64,000 bases of DNA from Tetrapyrgos nigripes (Eukaryota; Basidiomycota; Agaricomycetes; Agaricales; Campanellaceae), in assembly GCA_013368315.1 (NCBI GenBank), contig JAACJM010000108.1:1-64000 (forward strand), given 5' to 3'. Made by a program: the position numbers and the translations under genes. The notes below the pieces were generated by a model. That model was not told the DNA's origin. It did no database searches and was given only the letters and a program-made list of their open reading frames with translations. Positions 1 through 9,302 of this stretch are shown here, one piece after another. How positions within the stretch are numbered: the first letter of the stretch is position 1; each line of letters starts with the position of its first letter.

Positions 1-129
1 CGCCTCGGGGACGACCTGATCCGCCCGAACATGCTTCTTTCTGCACCTATCGCCAAATTTACAGGTTCCTTTAAGGAAGAAGTAGCAAACGCGTTGTTGT
101 TCTCCACCTCGAGATGCGGGCGGAGGCAT
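1..129 (-). CDS. CCCH zinc-finger protein, N-terminal fragment (runs off window)
   Basis: The complement of 127-129 is an ATG that opens a reading frame of 43 codons without a stop up to the window edge. After a short Pro/Gly/Gln-rich start (MPPPASRGGEQQ) comes a C-x7-C-x5-C-x3-H arrangement, seen as CYFFLKGTC then KFGDRC then RKKH at about residues 15-33. This is the CCCH (C3H1) zinc-finger signature, a fold usually used to bind RNA in processing, decay or nuclear export factors. A single N-terminal CCCH finger right after the start is seen in several fungal families, so the specific protein cannot be named. The rest lies beyond position 1. The finger itself is convincing; the start codon is the only in-frame ATG visible. 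Confidence 0.7.
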   Translation of the reverse strand, partial: MPPPASRGGEQQRVCYFFLKGTCKFGDRCRKKHVRADQVVPEA

Positions 130-357
130 GGATGGTGGTGGTGAGAAACAAAGCTGTGGAAGGACCTACAGCCCGTAGTGGCATGGCATAGAAGGCGTTA
201 CGGAAGTTGCCTCGTTCTTTGTCTTTCCCAGCGGCTAATTGGGCGTTTGACTCGAGTCAGCTGGACCACTTTGTTATCTAAAACGGCAGATCCGCCCAAT
301 TCCTCGAAACATCCAGAACCTACACCAACACCTCCCGATTTTTCTCGAAAAATACGC

Positions 358-1375
358 TCAACGACCTCTGATCAAGTACTCTATTAGGTCCTTTTCGCTC
401 AAAGAGACGCTCCTCGACACCCCCTGCCACTGTCCAAGTGAGGACAAGTCTACAAGCCATTCTGTGTATTCCTCTTCTAGACTAGACTCGACGCCGCGTT
501 GAACCATTTCAAGTCGAATGAGGTATTTGTGAGTGATTCTTCGGCCGAGCACAGCGGAGAGGAGGGACGCGGCCTAGGTTGGATGGTTCAGTACTCTTCT
601 GCAAATAGTCAAACGCATTAAACGTACCTCATCGCAGTTGAAAAGTTCTGGCCCAGTAATGAAAATCTCCGTACCGGCATCTTCTCGTCCTGCAACGGCC
701 TTACTGCAACTTCAGCAATATCATCTACGTCAACCCAACTATATTTTCCATCTCCAGCTGCACTATAAAATCTCGCCTTTTTGTTTAATTTCGTCTGCGA
801 CAGCTAGAAAGTTTTCTACGATACTCATCAGTCAGCTACTAGTTTCTCTATCCCATCACTTCAGGGACTCACGATGGAACCACGAAGGCGTCAACACCAC
901 ATAATGGAAGCTCTCTTTAGAACCAATATACCGCCCAGCCAACTTCTCTAAATACGCATGCGTCAAACCCATCATCGGTCTACCTTTACCCACCACCCCA
1001 GCGCTCAACAGCATAAACCTCCTGACACCTCGTTTCGCAGCGTACTCGCAAAACTTGTTGGCCTGGTCGAAAACTGCGAGTATTTATGGAAGAGCGATGT
1101 ACACCACAAACGGCATTACCGAGACTGAGGCAAAGGCGGATGGGAAGGTCTCCTCATCAAACCAGTCAAACTTTACCGGGATGACGCGTCGTTTGATGAC
1201 GTCCATAGGAGTCGCATGTCCGTTGGAAAGCTGCTCCAGGAGGGCTGAGGTCATTGCTAAATGTCAGTTTGCGAGTAGCTAGGAGACCGCTCTATCGGGT
1301 TTCGCGGAGGATGAGCTTGGCTATGGTGATAGCAGTCGTTCCAGTGCCGCATGCCGTCAGAGGGGTATATCGCAC
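358..1375 (-). pseudogene. Festuclavine dehydrogenase-like (EasG/NmrA fold) gene, decayed
   Basis: Reading the minus strand gives, in order but in different frames, the landmarks of the ergot-alkaloid EasG/festuclavine dehydrogenase family: a degenerate N-terminal dinucleotide-binding loop (TACGTGTTAITIAKL, near 1360-1310), a VKFDWFDEETFPSAF stretch (near 1185-1145), FCEYAAKRGVRRFMLLSAG (near 1060-1000), GRPMMGLTHAYLEKL, then after a likely intron ENFLAVADEIKQKGEILYS and SWVDVDDIAEVA, and a C-terminal part from 552 to the stop at 358. Such enzymes are NAD(P)-dependent reductases with an NmrA-like Rossmann fold. Frame breaks are visible between the N-terminal loop and the FDWFDE block, and an in-frame TAA follows VVYIALP. 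No other ergot genes lie near it. I read it as a pseudogene; unrecognised introns could explain some but not all breaks. Confidence 0.7.
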
Positions 1376-1735
1376 AAATAAGCGAGTAAGATACCTTCAA
1401 CATCCGCGCTGAGGTGGTTGTAGATGGAATTGAGCCCAGACACTTTGACCCAACTTGACCAAGAATTCTAGACGGGTCCGACCAAAAGACGAATTTTCAT
1501 TGGCTGCGGATAAGCGGATGTTGACCGGATTAGTGCACGTGATTTTTGTTTCCGGAGTGCTTTTGCTCAACAACGGCTCTACTTGTATTTTTCTTCAATT
1601 TCTTGTGCGATATCTTTCTCAAATGTCTGATGACTCTGATGTGATTTGACGCCGAAGGACCCACTGTCGTAACTGCAGGCTATGCATGTCAAACCTTTGA
1701 TCAGACACCAGACTCATAAATGATAGCAGCGTCAA
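1376..1735. other. Intergenic, no gene recognised
   Basis: Lies between the divergent festuclavine-dehydrogenase-like relic and the ADP-ribosylglycohydrolase gene. Short open frames here have no recognisable motif. It should contain the promoter of the downstream glycohydrolase gene, but no clear box is visible. Confidence 0.5.
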
Positions 1736-3087
1736 ATGATCCCAAGAACTCTCATTCCTACCATGTCCATGTCCATCCTCTCCACACAGTTAGTCACTCC
1801 AGCTTCCCCAAGTAACAAAATCCGTCTCTCCCTTCTCGCAACAGCACTTGTCGACGCACTCGGTGGACCAGCCGAGTTCCGGCGTCGCTTTTCCTTCAAA
1901 ACCGTCACGTCCATGGTATCCAACCACAACTTCAACCTACCCAAAGGCGTTTGGACGGATGATACCTCCATGGCTCTTTGCCTCGCACGGTCCATCGGTT
2001 CTTCGAAACTTCGAGGTGTGGAAGATGGGTTTGACGAGCACGATCAGTTGACGGCGTATACCAACTGGTGGTCTCGGGGCGAACTTTCTGCCACTGGAAG
2101 GTGTTTTGATATCGGAAACACGATTTCTCGTGCTCTTAGCATCTACGAGCCGTATGTGAACGCTAAAGATCCCGCTGCTCGGGCTAAGGGTCTCCGGGAG
2201 ATTAAAACTCAGTTGGACCATGAGGATTGTTCTGGAAATGGGTCCTTGATGCGCGTTCTTCCTGTAGGATTGGCGTATTGGGAGGAGGAGGAGAAAGCTA
2301 GGATGTATGCTCGCCGGAGTAGTTTGACGACTCATCCTAACGAGATGTGTCAAGAGGCATGCGAGGTATGGATAGGTGCTATCGTCAAAGCGATGCAGGC
2401 AGCCTGCGCCCAGTCGGCGTCTCCGGGTCTCAGACCACAACTTTTTCCAAGTTGGATCTACTAGAGTATTTCACCACCTTTCCCTACCAAAACGAGGAGC
2501 TTCGAAAGGCGCTCGCCGTTCCAGTTCCGGACTTGCCAAACGATAACCTTGGTAAATCTGACCGTGACGCCGCTCAGCTAGAATCCTACTACCGCACCAA
2601 TCACCCCATCATCAGACTCATAATCGACACACACGCCGAACATGTCAAAGCCAAACGCCAGTCTACGAGTCTCCCTATCCCCAGTGAAAAAGCTCTCCCT
2701 TCATCCGGATATGTCCTACACACACTTGTAGCCGCGCTCTACTGCTTCTTCGCTTCTTCTACTTTCGAAGAAGGTGCCATACTTGCGGTGAATTTGGGTA
2801 ATGACGCGGACACTGTCGGAGCGATATACGGTGGATTAGCAGGCGTTTGGTATGCTGGGGATGTTTTGGAGGGGTATTCGAATTCTGGTATATTTGGAAA
2901 GTTTTCTTCGAGTGTGATAGCTGCTTACAGGAGTTTAGGGTCTGCAAATGAAGAGGAGGAAACCACAAAGAGGTTTTGGAGTAAACGGGTAGATGGGTGG
3001 CGGAAGGACTTAGTTAAGAGAGAATTCATCGAAGAGGTTGCTGAGGAGTTGGTTCAGTTCCAAGCTAGCTCATCTGATTCTGTATAA
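1736..3087 (+). CDS. ADP-ribosylglycohydrolase (ARH/DraG family)
   Basis: Predicted to hydrolyse ADP-ribose from modified proteins or small molecules using two Mg2+ ions. The family motifs are all present: GGPAEFRRR near the start, WTDDTSMALCLARS (metal-binding TDD block), SGNGSLMRVLPVGLAYW, and NDADTVGAIYGGLAGVWY (the second metal-binding D-x-D-T block). Exon 1 (1736-2365) and exon 2 (2434-3087) are in different frames. A GT..AG pair at 2366-2433 (68 nt, ending in TCTCAG) joins them in phase, but the interval also reads as plausible protein (VWIGAIVKAMQ), so an indel at about 2400 is the alternative. Two downstream in-frame ATGs (1763, 1769) could also serve as starts. Length (about 420 residues) is in the normal ARH range. 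Confidence 0.85.
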
Positions 3088-3486
3088 GGAAAAACTAATT
3101 GTTATAATTTGACGAGTTTACACGCAGGAACTATACAGTTACAGAGTCATGCTGGTATGTGTCGTATACTTGTATGATATTCGTATGGTACATGTGGGGT
3201 CCAAATGGACTCCGTGCCTATGGGCATACAGGTTTCCTTCATGCAGCTTACAGTAGACTCTTCTATTTGGTCCTTACAGCCTCATCGACATCCTTGAGAC
3301 TTGAGATCATTGGTACCGCCACGGCAGGACAACCTCTATTTCACACCCGCCGTCGATCGATCGATCGAATTACATCGGTGGAAAATAGGGGCCACTGTTT
3401 AAAAAAATGGTCTGACGCTGCGAGACTGCGAGACTGCTTCTCTGGACGATGAGAAATGGTTCCGAAAAGACTGAAGGCCGCAGTGA
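3088..3486. other. Intergenic, no gene recognised
   Basis: Presumed 3' UTR of the ADP-ribosylglycohydrolase followed by unassigned sequence. Contains a short (CGAT)n palindromic run near 3350-3367. I see no supported coding region. Confidence 0.5.
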
Positions 3487-3531
3487 CGACGCCAGCAGGA
3501 TTCGAACCTGCGACCTCAAAGAAGAACAGAT
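3487..3531 (-). pseudogene. tRNA-Ser 3'-half relic
   Basis: The minus strand carries the T arm GCAGGTTCGAATCCTGC, the 3' acceptor strand ending TGGCGTCG, a short variable-arm remnant and the 3' anticodon-stem strand TCTGT, nearly identical to the intact tRNA-Ser at 16035-16151. The D arm and 5' acceptor strand are absent for at least 250 nt upstream, where an (AG)n microsatellite (about 3547-3562) and unrelated sequence lie. It is therefore a truncated copy, or the head of a tRNA-derived SINE. Confidence 0.6.
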
Positions 3532-3890
3532 TGAGACAAATAGATAGAGAGAGAGAGAGAGATTTATACACGCCCCGTCTAGCTACAATACATGGTAGGT
3601 AGCTATCCGTGGATCCACTTGCTGGATCTAGCGCGGCAAGCAAAGGCTCAGTAGAGCCAATCGTCCTGACCAGCAGGGTAGGGCGTCTACCTCGCCAAAG
3701 CGCTGGAGGTCCTAGGGAGATTGTGTTGAAAAGTGCAAGCAATCACGAGGCATAAGTAGGTAATTACAAAGAAAAGTAGAGATAAGTATATTACAGAGGC
3801 CATCACAGGGAAACCGGGAAACACAGAAGAAGCCGGGTCAAGAGGGAAAGAAAAGAGAAGGAGGAAAGTGCGAGTTATGTAGGAAAGAGC
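3532..3890. other. Intergenic, microsatellite, no gene recognised
   Basis: Contains the (AG)n run near 3547-3562 and sequence adjoining the 3' end of the non-LTR element. No coding evidence. Part may be the 3' untranslated tail of that retrotransposon, whose exact end I cannot place. Confidence 0.4.
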
Positions 3891-6790
3891 AAGTTATTCA
3901 TGCTCATCTGTCCAAATTTCATCAATTCGAAGGATACCGCACCTGTCTTTCCAAATAATAAAAGCGTTATGTATGAATTCGGCAGTAGTAGCAACCAAAT
4001 TCCAGTCGAAGATCCAACATTTGAGCAACTCAAAGGAATGGAGATTGGATTGAGAACTGAGGGGGTTGAGCTGGATGGAGAGTAGGAAGACGGAGCATAG
4101 TGTGGTAATTTGAGGGAGGTGCAGGCATTGGACAAGAACATGCTCAGGGGTCTCATATGATAATTTGCAGAAACGGCACAGTTTGGACGGTATATCATCA
4201 CCATCCCTGGGAGTTCTACCTGGAGAACAGTGAAAGATCCAAGGGGAGACGTTATCGCAAAGGAGACGAGTGAGAGACTTGCGATGCCGGTGGTGAGGAG
4301 TGTGGAGTAGGTAATGGCGAAGGCACAGCACTGGTGAGGATGGGGAGGAGTCAGAGTCTGGGTCTGTGGGCTCAATCCGATTGCGCAGGAGGCTCAGACG
4401 GCTAAAAGAGTTAATCTGTCCCAGCAGGAATTTGCTGGAGTAAGACTTAACATCTTTGATGAGTTCATCAATGGACGCTGGTGATAAGAGGTTATTTGGT
4501 GGTAGCTGGAGTTTAGGAAGATCAGGAGGATGTGGTAGGCAACAAATAACAAGATCCAGATCAGAGAGCCAACAGGAGATGTTGTTGGCATGGAGAGCGA
4601 GGAGCAGGTTGAGTGCAACATGAGGATATTTGTCTGGAGGGAGCTCAAAGAGATATTTCAGGTATGATAGAGCGAGGATCACATGGTGGACATGAATAGG
4701 ACGAATTGTGGTCTCTGTAAATAGAGGAGGATAGAGTTCTTTGAGAGACCTAGAATCTGACACCAGAAGTGATGCTGGACCTCTTCGAGAAGGTGGATGG
4801 CAGAGTCAGTGATGTCGAGGACCACCTCACAACCAAATATGAGGTGACAGTCGACTAGAGCAGTGTACAGTTCCTTCACAGATTTTGGAGGGATACAACC
4901 CTGACCAATCAAACACTCTGTGCTGAGTATACCATGAACGGAAACAGTTGCAGTGTTCGCTTTCTCGGCATAGTTGACTGAGAAGATGTCCCTGTCGACT
5001 TGAACAGAAGAGGATACCAACATATTTAAACTTGTCAGTGAGCTTTAGGACATGCCCGTTGACCAAGAAGATTGGCTGGGTGATAGGGTCGACAAGACCG
5101 ACAATAGTGGCAATGGACCAAATTTCTCTTGGATGGACATCCCCAAAGATCATAACCTCAGATTTGGAGGGGCTGAGAGAGAGGAAGTTGTCATAGCACC
5201 AAAGCTGCAGTGCATTGAGGTGGTGCTGGAGGCCAATAGTGGATCGGGAAATAATAACCATGTCATCAATGGTGAGGTCATCTTCATGCGGAGGAAGTGA
5301 GAAGGTAGAGAGATATAGGTTCCAGAGCATTGGTGAGGCAGGGTCACCCATAAGGACACCAGACCCAGCCTCAAAGTCTTCAGAAACCTCATCACCAAGA
5401 ATGAGGCGATAACACATGTTGGTGTAGAGATTTTGGAGCCAGTCGTAGTAGATACCGGTGAGGCGAAGGTCTTCAAGGCAATTCCAAAGCACATTGTGAT
5501 TCGTGGAGGGGAAGGCGTTCGAAATGTTGACGAAAGCAACAAAGAGAATTTCGTTGTTACTGCAGGCATGTTCAATGAGCGATCGCAGTATGAAAGTGTT
5601 GTTGTTTGTACGGTGACCTGAATGGAAACCATTCTGAGAAGGGGGAAGGAGATTACCAGATTCGGCTGCTGAGGTAAGTTTCTGGAGTACCAGTAAGGTA
5701 CTGAACTTGAGGAAGCAGCTCTCGAGAGCGATAGGGCAATAGTTGTTGGCGTCGGTCAGGTTTTTACCACGTTTTGGCAGCGCAGAGAGAAGAGTGATTA
5801 GCCAGGCAGTGGGGACCTTTCCAGTACGAAATCATTCACAATATAGGAGATAGAGGGAGTCATTGTCAATTTCAAGGATGAGGGAGTAAGTGGCATTGTC
5901 AATTCCAGATGTGTTGGAGTGTGGATGGATGGAGAGGTAGGATTTCAAGCTCTTGATGTCGGATACTGTAATATCTTCATTTAGTATTGGGAAGATGGAA
6001 GGTTGGGAGGTAGCAGGACAGCTTTATGCACAAATGTTATGTTTGCGCAGTCGTTCCATGTTGAATAGAGAGGATTTGGGATCAGGAGGGTTTAGACATG
6101 GGTGGAAGCAGTTGTACAGGTCACATAGAGACCTGGGGAGGAGGAGTAGTGGGGTAACAAAGTTTTTTGTAGAGTTTCCAGAAAGCAGCCGGAGAGACAC
6201 TGGCTTCAATGATTCGGTCTTGCATGGTGGTTTGTAGACTACACCTGAAGGCACGACCATGACATGAGCATGCAGATGACAGAGGGTGTTTGGTAGGAAG
6301 CGGAGATGAAGGCCAGCAGAGATTTGTTGACATTTTAGGCTGTATCCGAGAGTGAGGTGGAGGAATGAAGTGAGGACCTGGAGGAGTGAGAGAAAGATCA
6401 TTGCTTTCGTCACCCATAATAACAAAGGGTAACTGGCATCCAGCTTTCGCGAGAGTGGTTGCCTCAATCTGGTGATTATTGGCAGAGTTGGAGATGAGTT
6501 TGATGAACTTGACTGGGGCAGAACAGATGGCGATCTCGAGAGCAATACATTTAAAGAGATCACCGTGAGCACCAGTTCCAGTCCAGCTACATTTCACATG
6601 GCCAGGAGCACCATAAGTGAGAGAGTGTATTAGGGATTCAGAAGTTAAGTAGAGAAAGAGGGCACAATCTGGAGGAGTGAGTTGCAGGGCTAGTAGAACA
6701 GCATATACCTTGGCACCGATTTCTGCACGAAAGAATGGTGAAAAAGTAAATGATATATTTCTGCATCTATCTGCATTAATATGCACAAAA
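3891..6790 (-). mobile_element. Non-LTR (LINE-type) retrotransposon remnant: RNase H, RT, CCHC
   Basis: On the minus strand, in broken frames, I read in order: an RNase H-like stretch (AEIGAKVYAVLLALQ ... LAKAGCQLP, about 6720-6430), a linker, and a reverse transcriptase. The RT blocks include SGIDNATYSLILEIDN, TDANNYCPIALESCFLKF, PSQNGFHSGHRTNNNTFILR, EILFVAFVNISNAF, GVLMGDPASPMLWNLYLS and a degenerate catalytic box TIDDMVIIS where family members have A-D-D. A C-terminal domain with C-x2-C-x8-H-x4-C (CRFCKLSYETPEHVLVQC, about 4190-4135) ends at 3894. At least one in-frame stop sits just before the FRTGKVPTAWL block and several frame changes are needed, so it is inactive. No endonuclease domain and no poly-A tail or target duplication could be placed. 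Conserved QNGF and GDPASP motifs make the RT call secure. Confidence 0.85.
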
Positions 6791-8925
6791 TCTGAAAGCT
6801 ATTCTATAGGAATCCCAATGATCCCATTGAGCTCCATCCGCCTCAAAGTCCCCTTCGTCGTGCGCCATACCAAAATCTAAAACAGAAGTTCCGGAAGTAT
6901 CATCAGCAGAGATCCCGAGCATGCACGATGCGAAACTACGTACCATATACAGCTGCAATCCTTCTTACACGTGTATTTCGAGACCTAAGGCCAAGTTTTG
7001 TGAGCTATATGCAAATGGCATATACATAGAGTAACTCACCTAATCGAAAGAGGGTGAGCATGGGGCAAGCCATAAAGGAAGGGGTGTTAATGTAAAGAGA
7101 GCTACATAAACACGGTGTCTTCGAAGAAAGGGTCGAAGAACGTACTGTTTGGGTTTTGCTTGCGAACGATGAGTCAGACAGGTTGAGGAGATGCAGCGGA
7201 CATAATAACTCACCATATTCCAGACCGCCTTACGCACATATACCCCATTCCTACTACGTAGACACGTGAAAATTAGCGTGTCTGAACTGGCCTAGTGCGA
7301 AGACCTGCATGAGTGACCATGTTGTAACGTGACACTGACAGTGAATGATGATGGACGTCATTGGAATACTGAGAGGCAACGGGCGTGGCAGAAAGAGGGA
7401 GGGAGAAGGTCGAGTCGGAGTTGGGAGGGATGGTGGTGGTACGCGACAGAGAGTCGAGCGTGTGAACTTCAAACTTGCTTGCCTTGGAGTCGACTTCACC
7501 TGGTTGCGACTAGCAAAGAATTTCCTCATGCGCAAATTTGAAAATGTATAAGAGAAGTCTTTTTTTTCAGTTGATTAAAAAAGAGCGAGGGAGAAATGAC
7601 GAAATTTTTGACTGATGGCGCCATAAAAAACGTCGCCGACCAAATTTGATGAGCCTGCTGCTTCTAAGAAGTCTACATAAAACCGCAGATTCATGCAAAA
7701 ACTGTCAGAATTCTGCAGATTCGTGCATAGTTGTTTTTCACTGGGATCAAGAGACAGAAAATACTAAACGAAAAATGAAAGAGATCAAAAGAGAAAGGAA
7801 AGCGATAAAAAAGGACAAGACGAAGAAAAAAGAGAACAAAGTGAGAGAAACTTTAGTTACCGGTCGCCAAGATATTGAGATAACGTCATTGTTTGGTCAT
7901 GTTAATAAATACAGGGGCTGCAGATATGGGCAGGGACGAAACCGGAAACAACAGCACGGGAAGAGACGGGATGAATATGCACCGCCACACGCAGAAACAG
8001 AGTGTAAAGAACTCAGCCTCATTTCATTCGGCCTCGTAATCCGAACATCATAAATAAAATGGGAGAGCGCTCATGCATTGCTTTTCTATTTCTAATTACT
8101 TTATTACTTGAACTCCTTGCACACACTGCTAGTCTTAACCACCTGCTGCCTGTGCTTAGCATACGTCTGTCAACAAATCCCCACTTGGGCCCTGCCGCGC
8201 CTCACTGGGCAGGGTCGCGTCTCGGCTAAAGAATGTGTGTGAGCAAGTTTTAAAGCTGCCTGACCCCATTCTGACTCGGATGGATGAGTGTACAAGCGAT
8301 TAGAGAACATATATTTATTATGATATACAACGTGTTACTGAAGGCCTCGAAGCTATCTACGAAGGCACTGTAGAGTCTGAAAGATGACGATGAGGAGAAA
8401 ATGAAAAAAAAGTTCTCACCTCTCTGGATCCCACTTCTACCTCAGGACCATCATTTCGTGTGACTTCTTATCCCTCACACCAAAACCGACATCATGGGAA
8501 AATTCCAGACCCATAGAAGGACTCCCTACACAGTAAAGAAGGTCATAATCCAGTTTACAGAAAGAATTGTGTGTTTTGTTGGTCGTGGGTATTTCCTGCT
8601 GGGAAAAGGAAAAGGCGAGGAGTAAGGTAACTAGATGTGATCGCTCATTATTGTTGATGATTAGCTTCAAAGTTCAAGCTGACGTAGGGTTCACAATTTG
8701 TAACTTCAAGAACCTCCTCCAAGTAACGGTTCGGCAAACCTCTGCTTCAGTCCGCTGTCCGGCGCTCTTTTACTAAAGCCATCACCACAGCGGCACTTGA
8801 AGCTCTCATGAAGTTTGGCTGTCTACAATTCATTCTTTCAAGGTTTTTTCTTTCCTACTTGTGTTTTGTCACTGTGCATGATAGCTCTTAATCTTATCAA
8901 CGTAGGTTAGCGGTCGCTAGTCTTT
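6791..8925. other. Unassigned 2.1 kb, no gene supported
   Basis: Only short open frames, including a Lys/Glu-rich low-complexity one (7646-8053) with no family signature. On the minus strand between 7240 and 6790 there are several plausible GT..AG intervals but the joined reading gives nothing recognisable. It could hold the degraded 5' end of the neighbouring LINE. Confidence 0.4.
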
Positions 8926-9216
8926 CGCAAAACATTATCTTTGATGCTTTGTTGGGCTTCTCATAAAGACTCATGTGACTTTAGACACTTTTCAAAACTT
9001 CTTGCGCTTTGCCATCAACCACCTTATTGAGCACTAAAGACTAAGTTGTGCGTTTGAAGATCTTATCTAGGCACTCAAACTGCCATATTACATAAAGGTC
9101 AGCAGGTCTCTCGCAAGACTTTATCTTTGATGCTGCATTGCGCTTCTTATATACACTCATGTGACTTTAGACACTTTTCAAACTTCTTGTGCTTTGCTAT
9201 CAACAATCATTCAAGT
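8926..9216 (+). repeat. Imperfect direct duplication, two copies of about 100 bp
   Basis: The segment near 8928-9030 (landmark GACTCATGTGACTTTAGACA) recurs near 9113-9215 (CACTCATGTGACTTTAGACA) with a spacing of about 185 bp and roughly 85-90 percent identity by eye. Both copies contain a TTATCTTTGATGCT head and a CTTTGC(C/T)ATCAAC tail. It lies just upstream of the NLR gene. Confidence 0.65.
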
Positions 9217-9302
9217 GAATAATGCAACCAGGTGCGTGTTGATGACACAAACCACTGCGATACTGGTAGCAAATCATTTGTTACTTACTATCTTTCAGAT
9301 AA

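Noticed and set aside
3341..3742. Minus-strand frame of 133 codons with FFFEVAGSNPAG
   Set aside because: The EVAGSNPAG motif is the usual false translation of a tRNA T arm; the frame runs through the tRNA-Ser relic.
7646..8053. 135-codon frame rich in Lys/Glu/Arg
   Set aside because: Low-complexity A-rich sequence, no domain, no splice context; likely chance.
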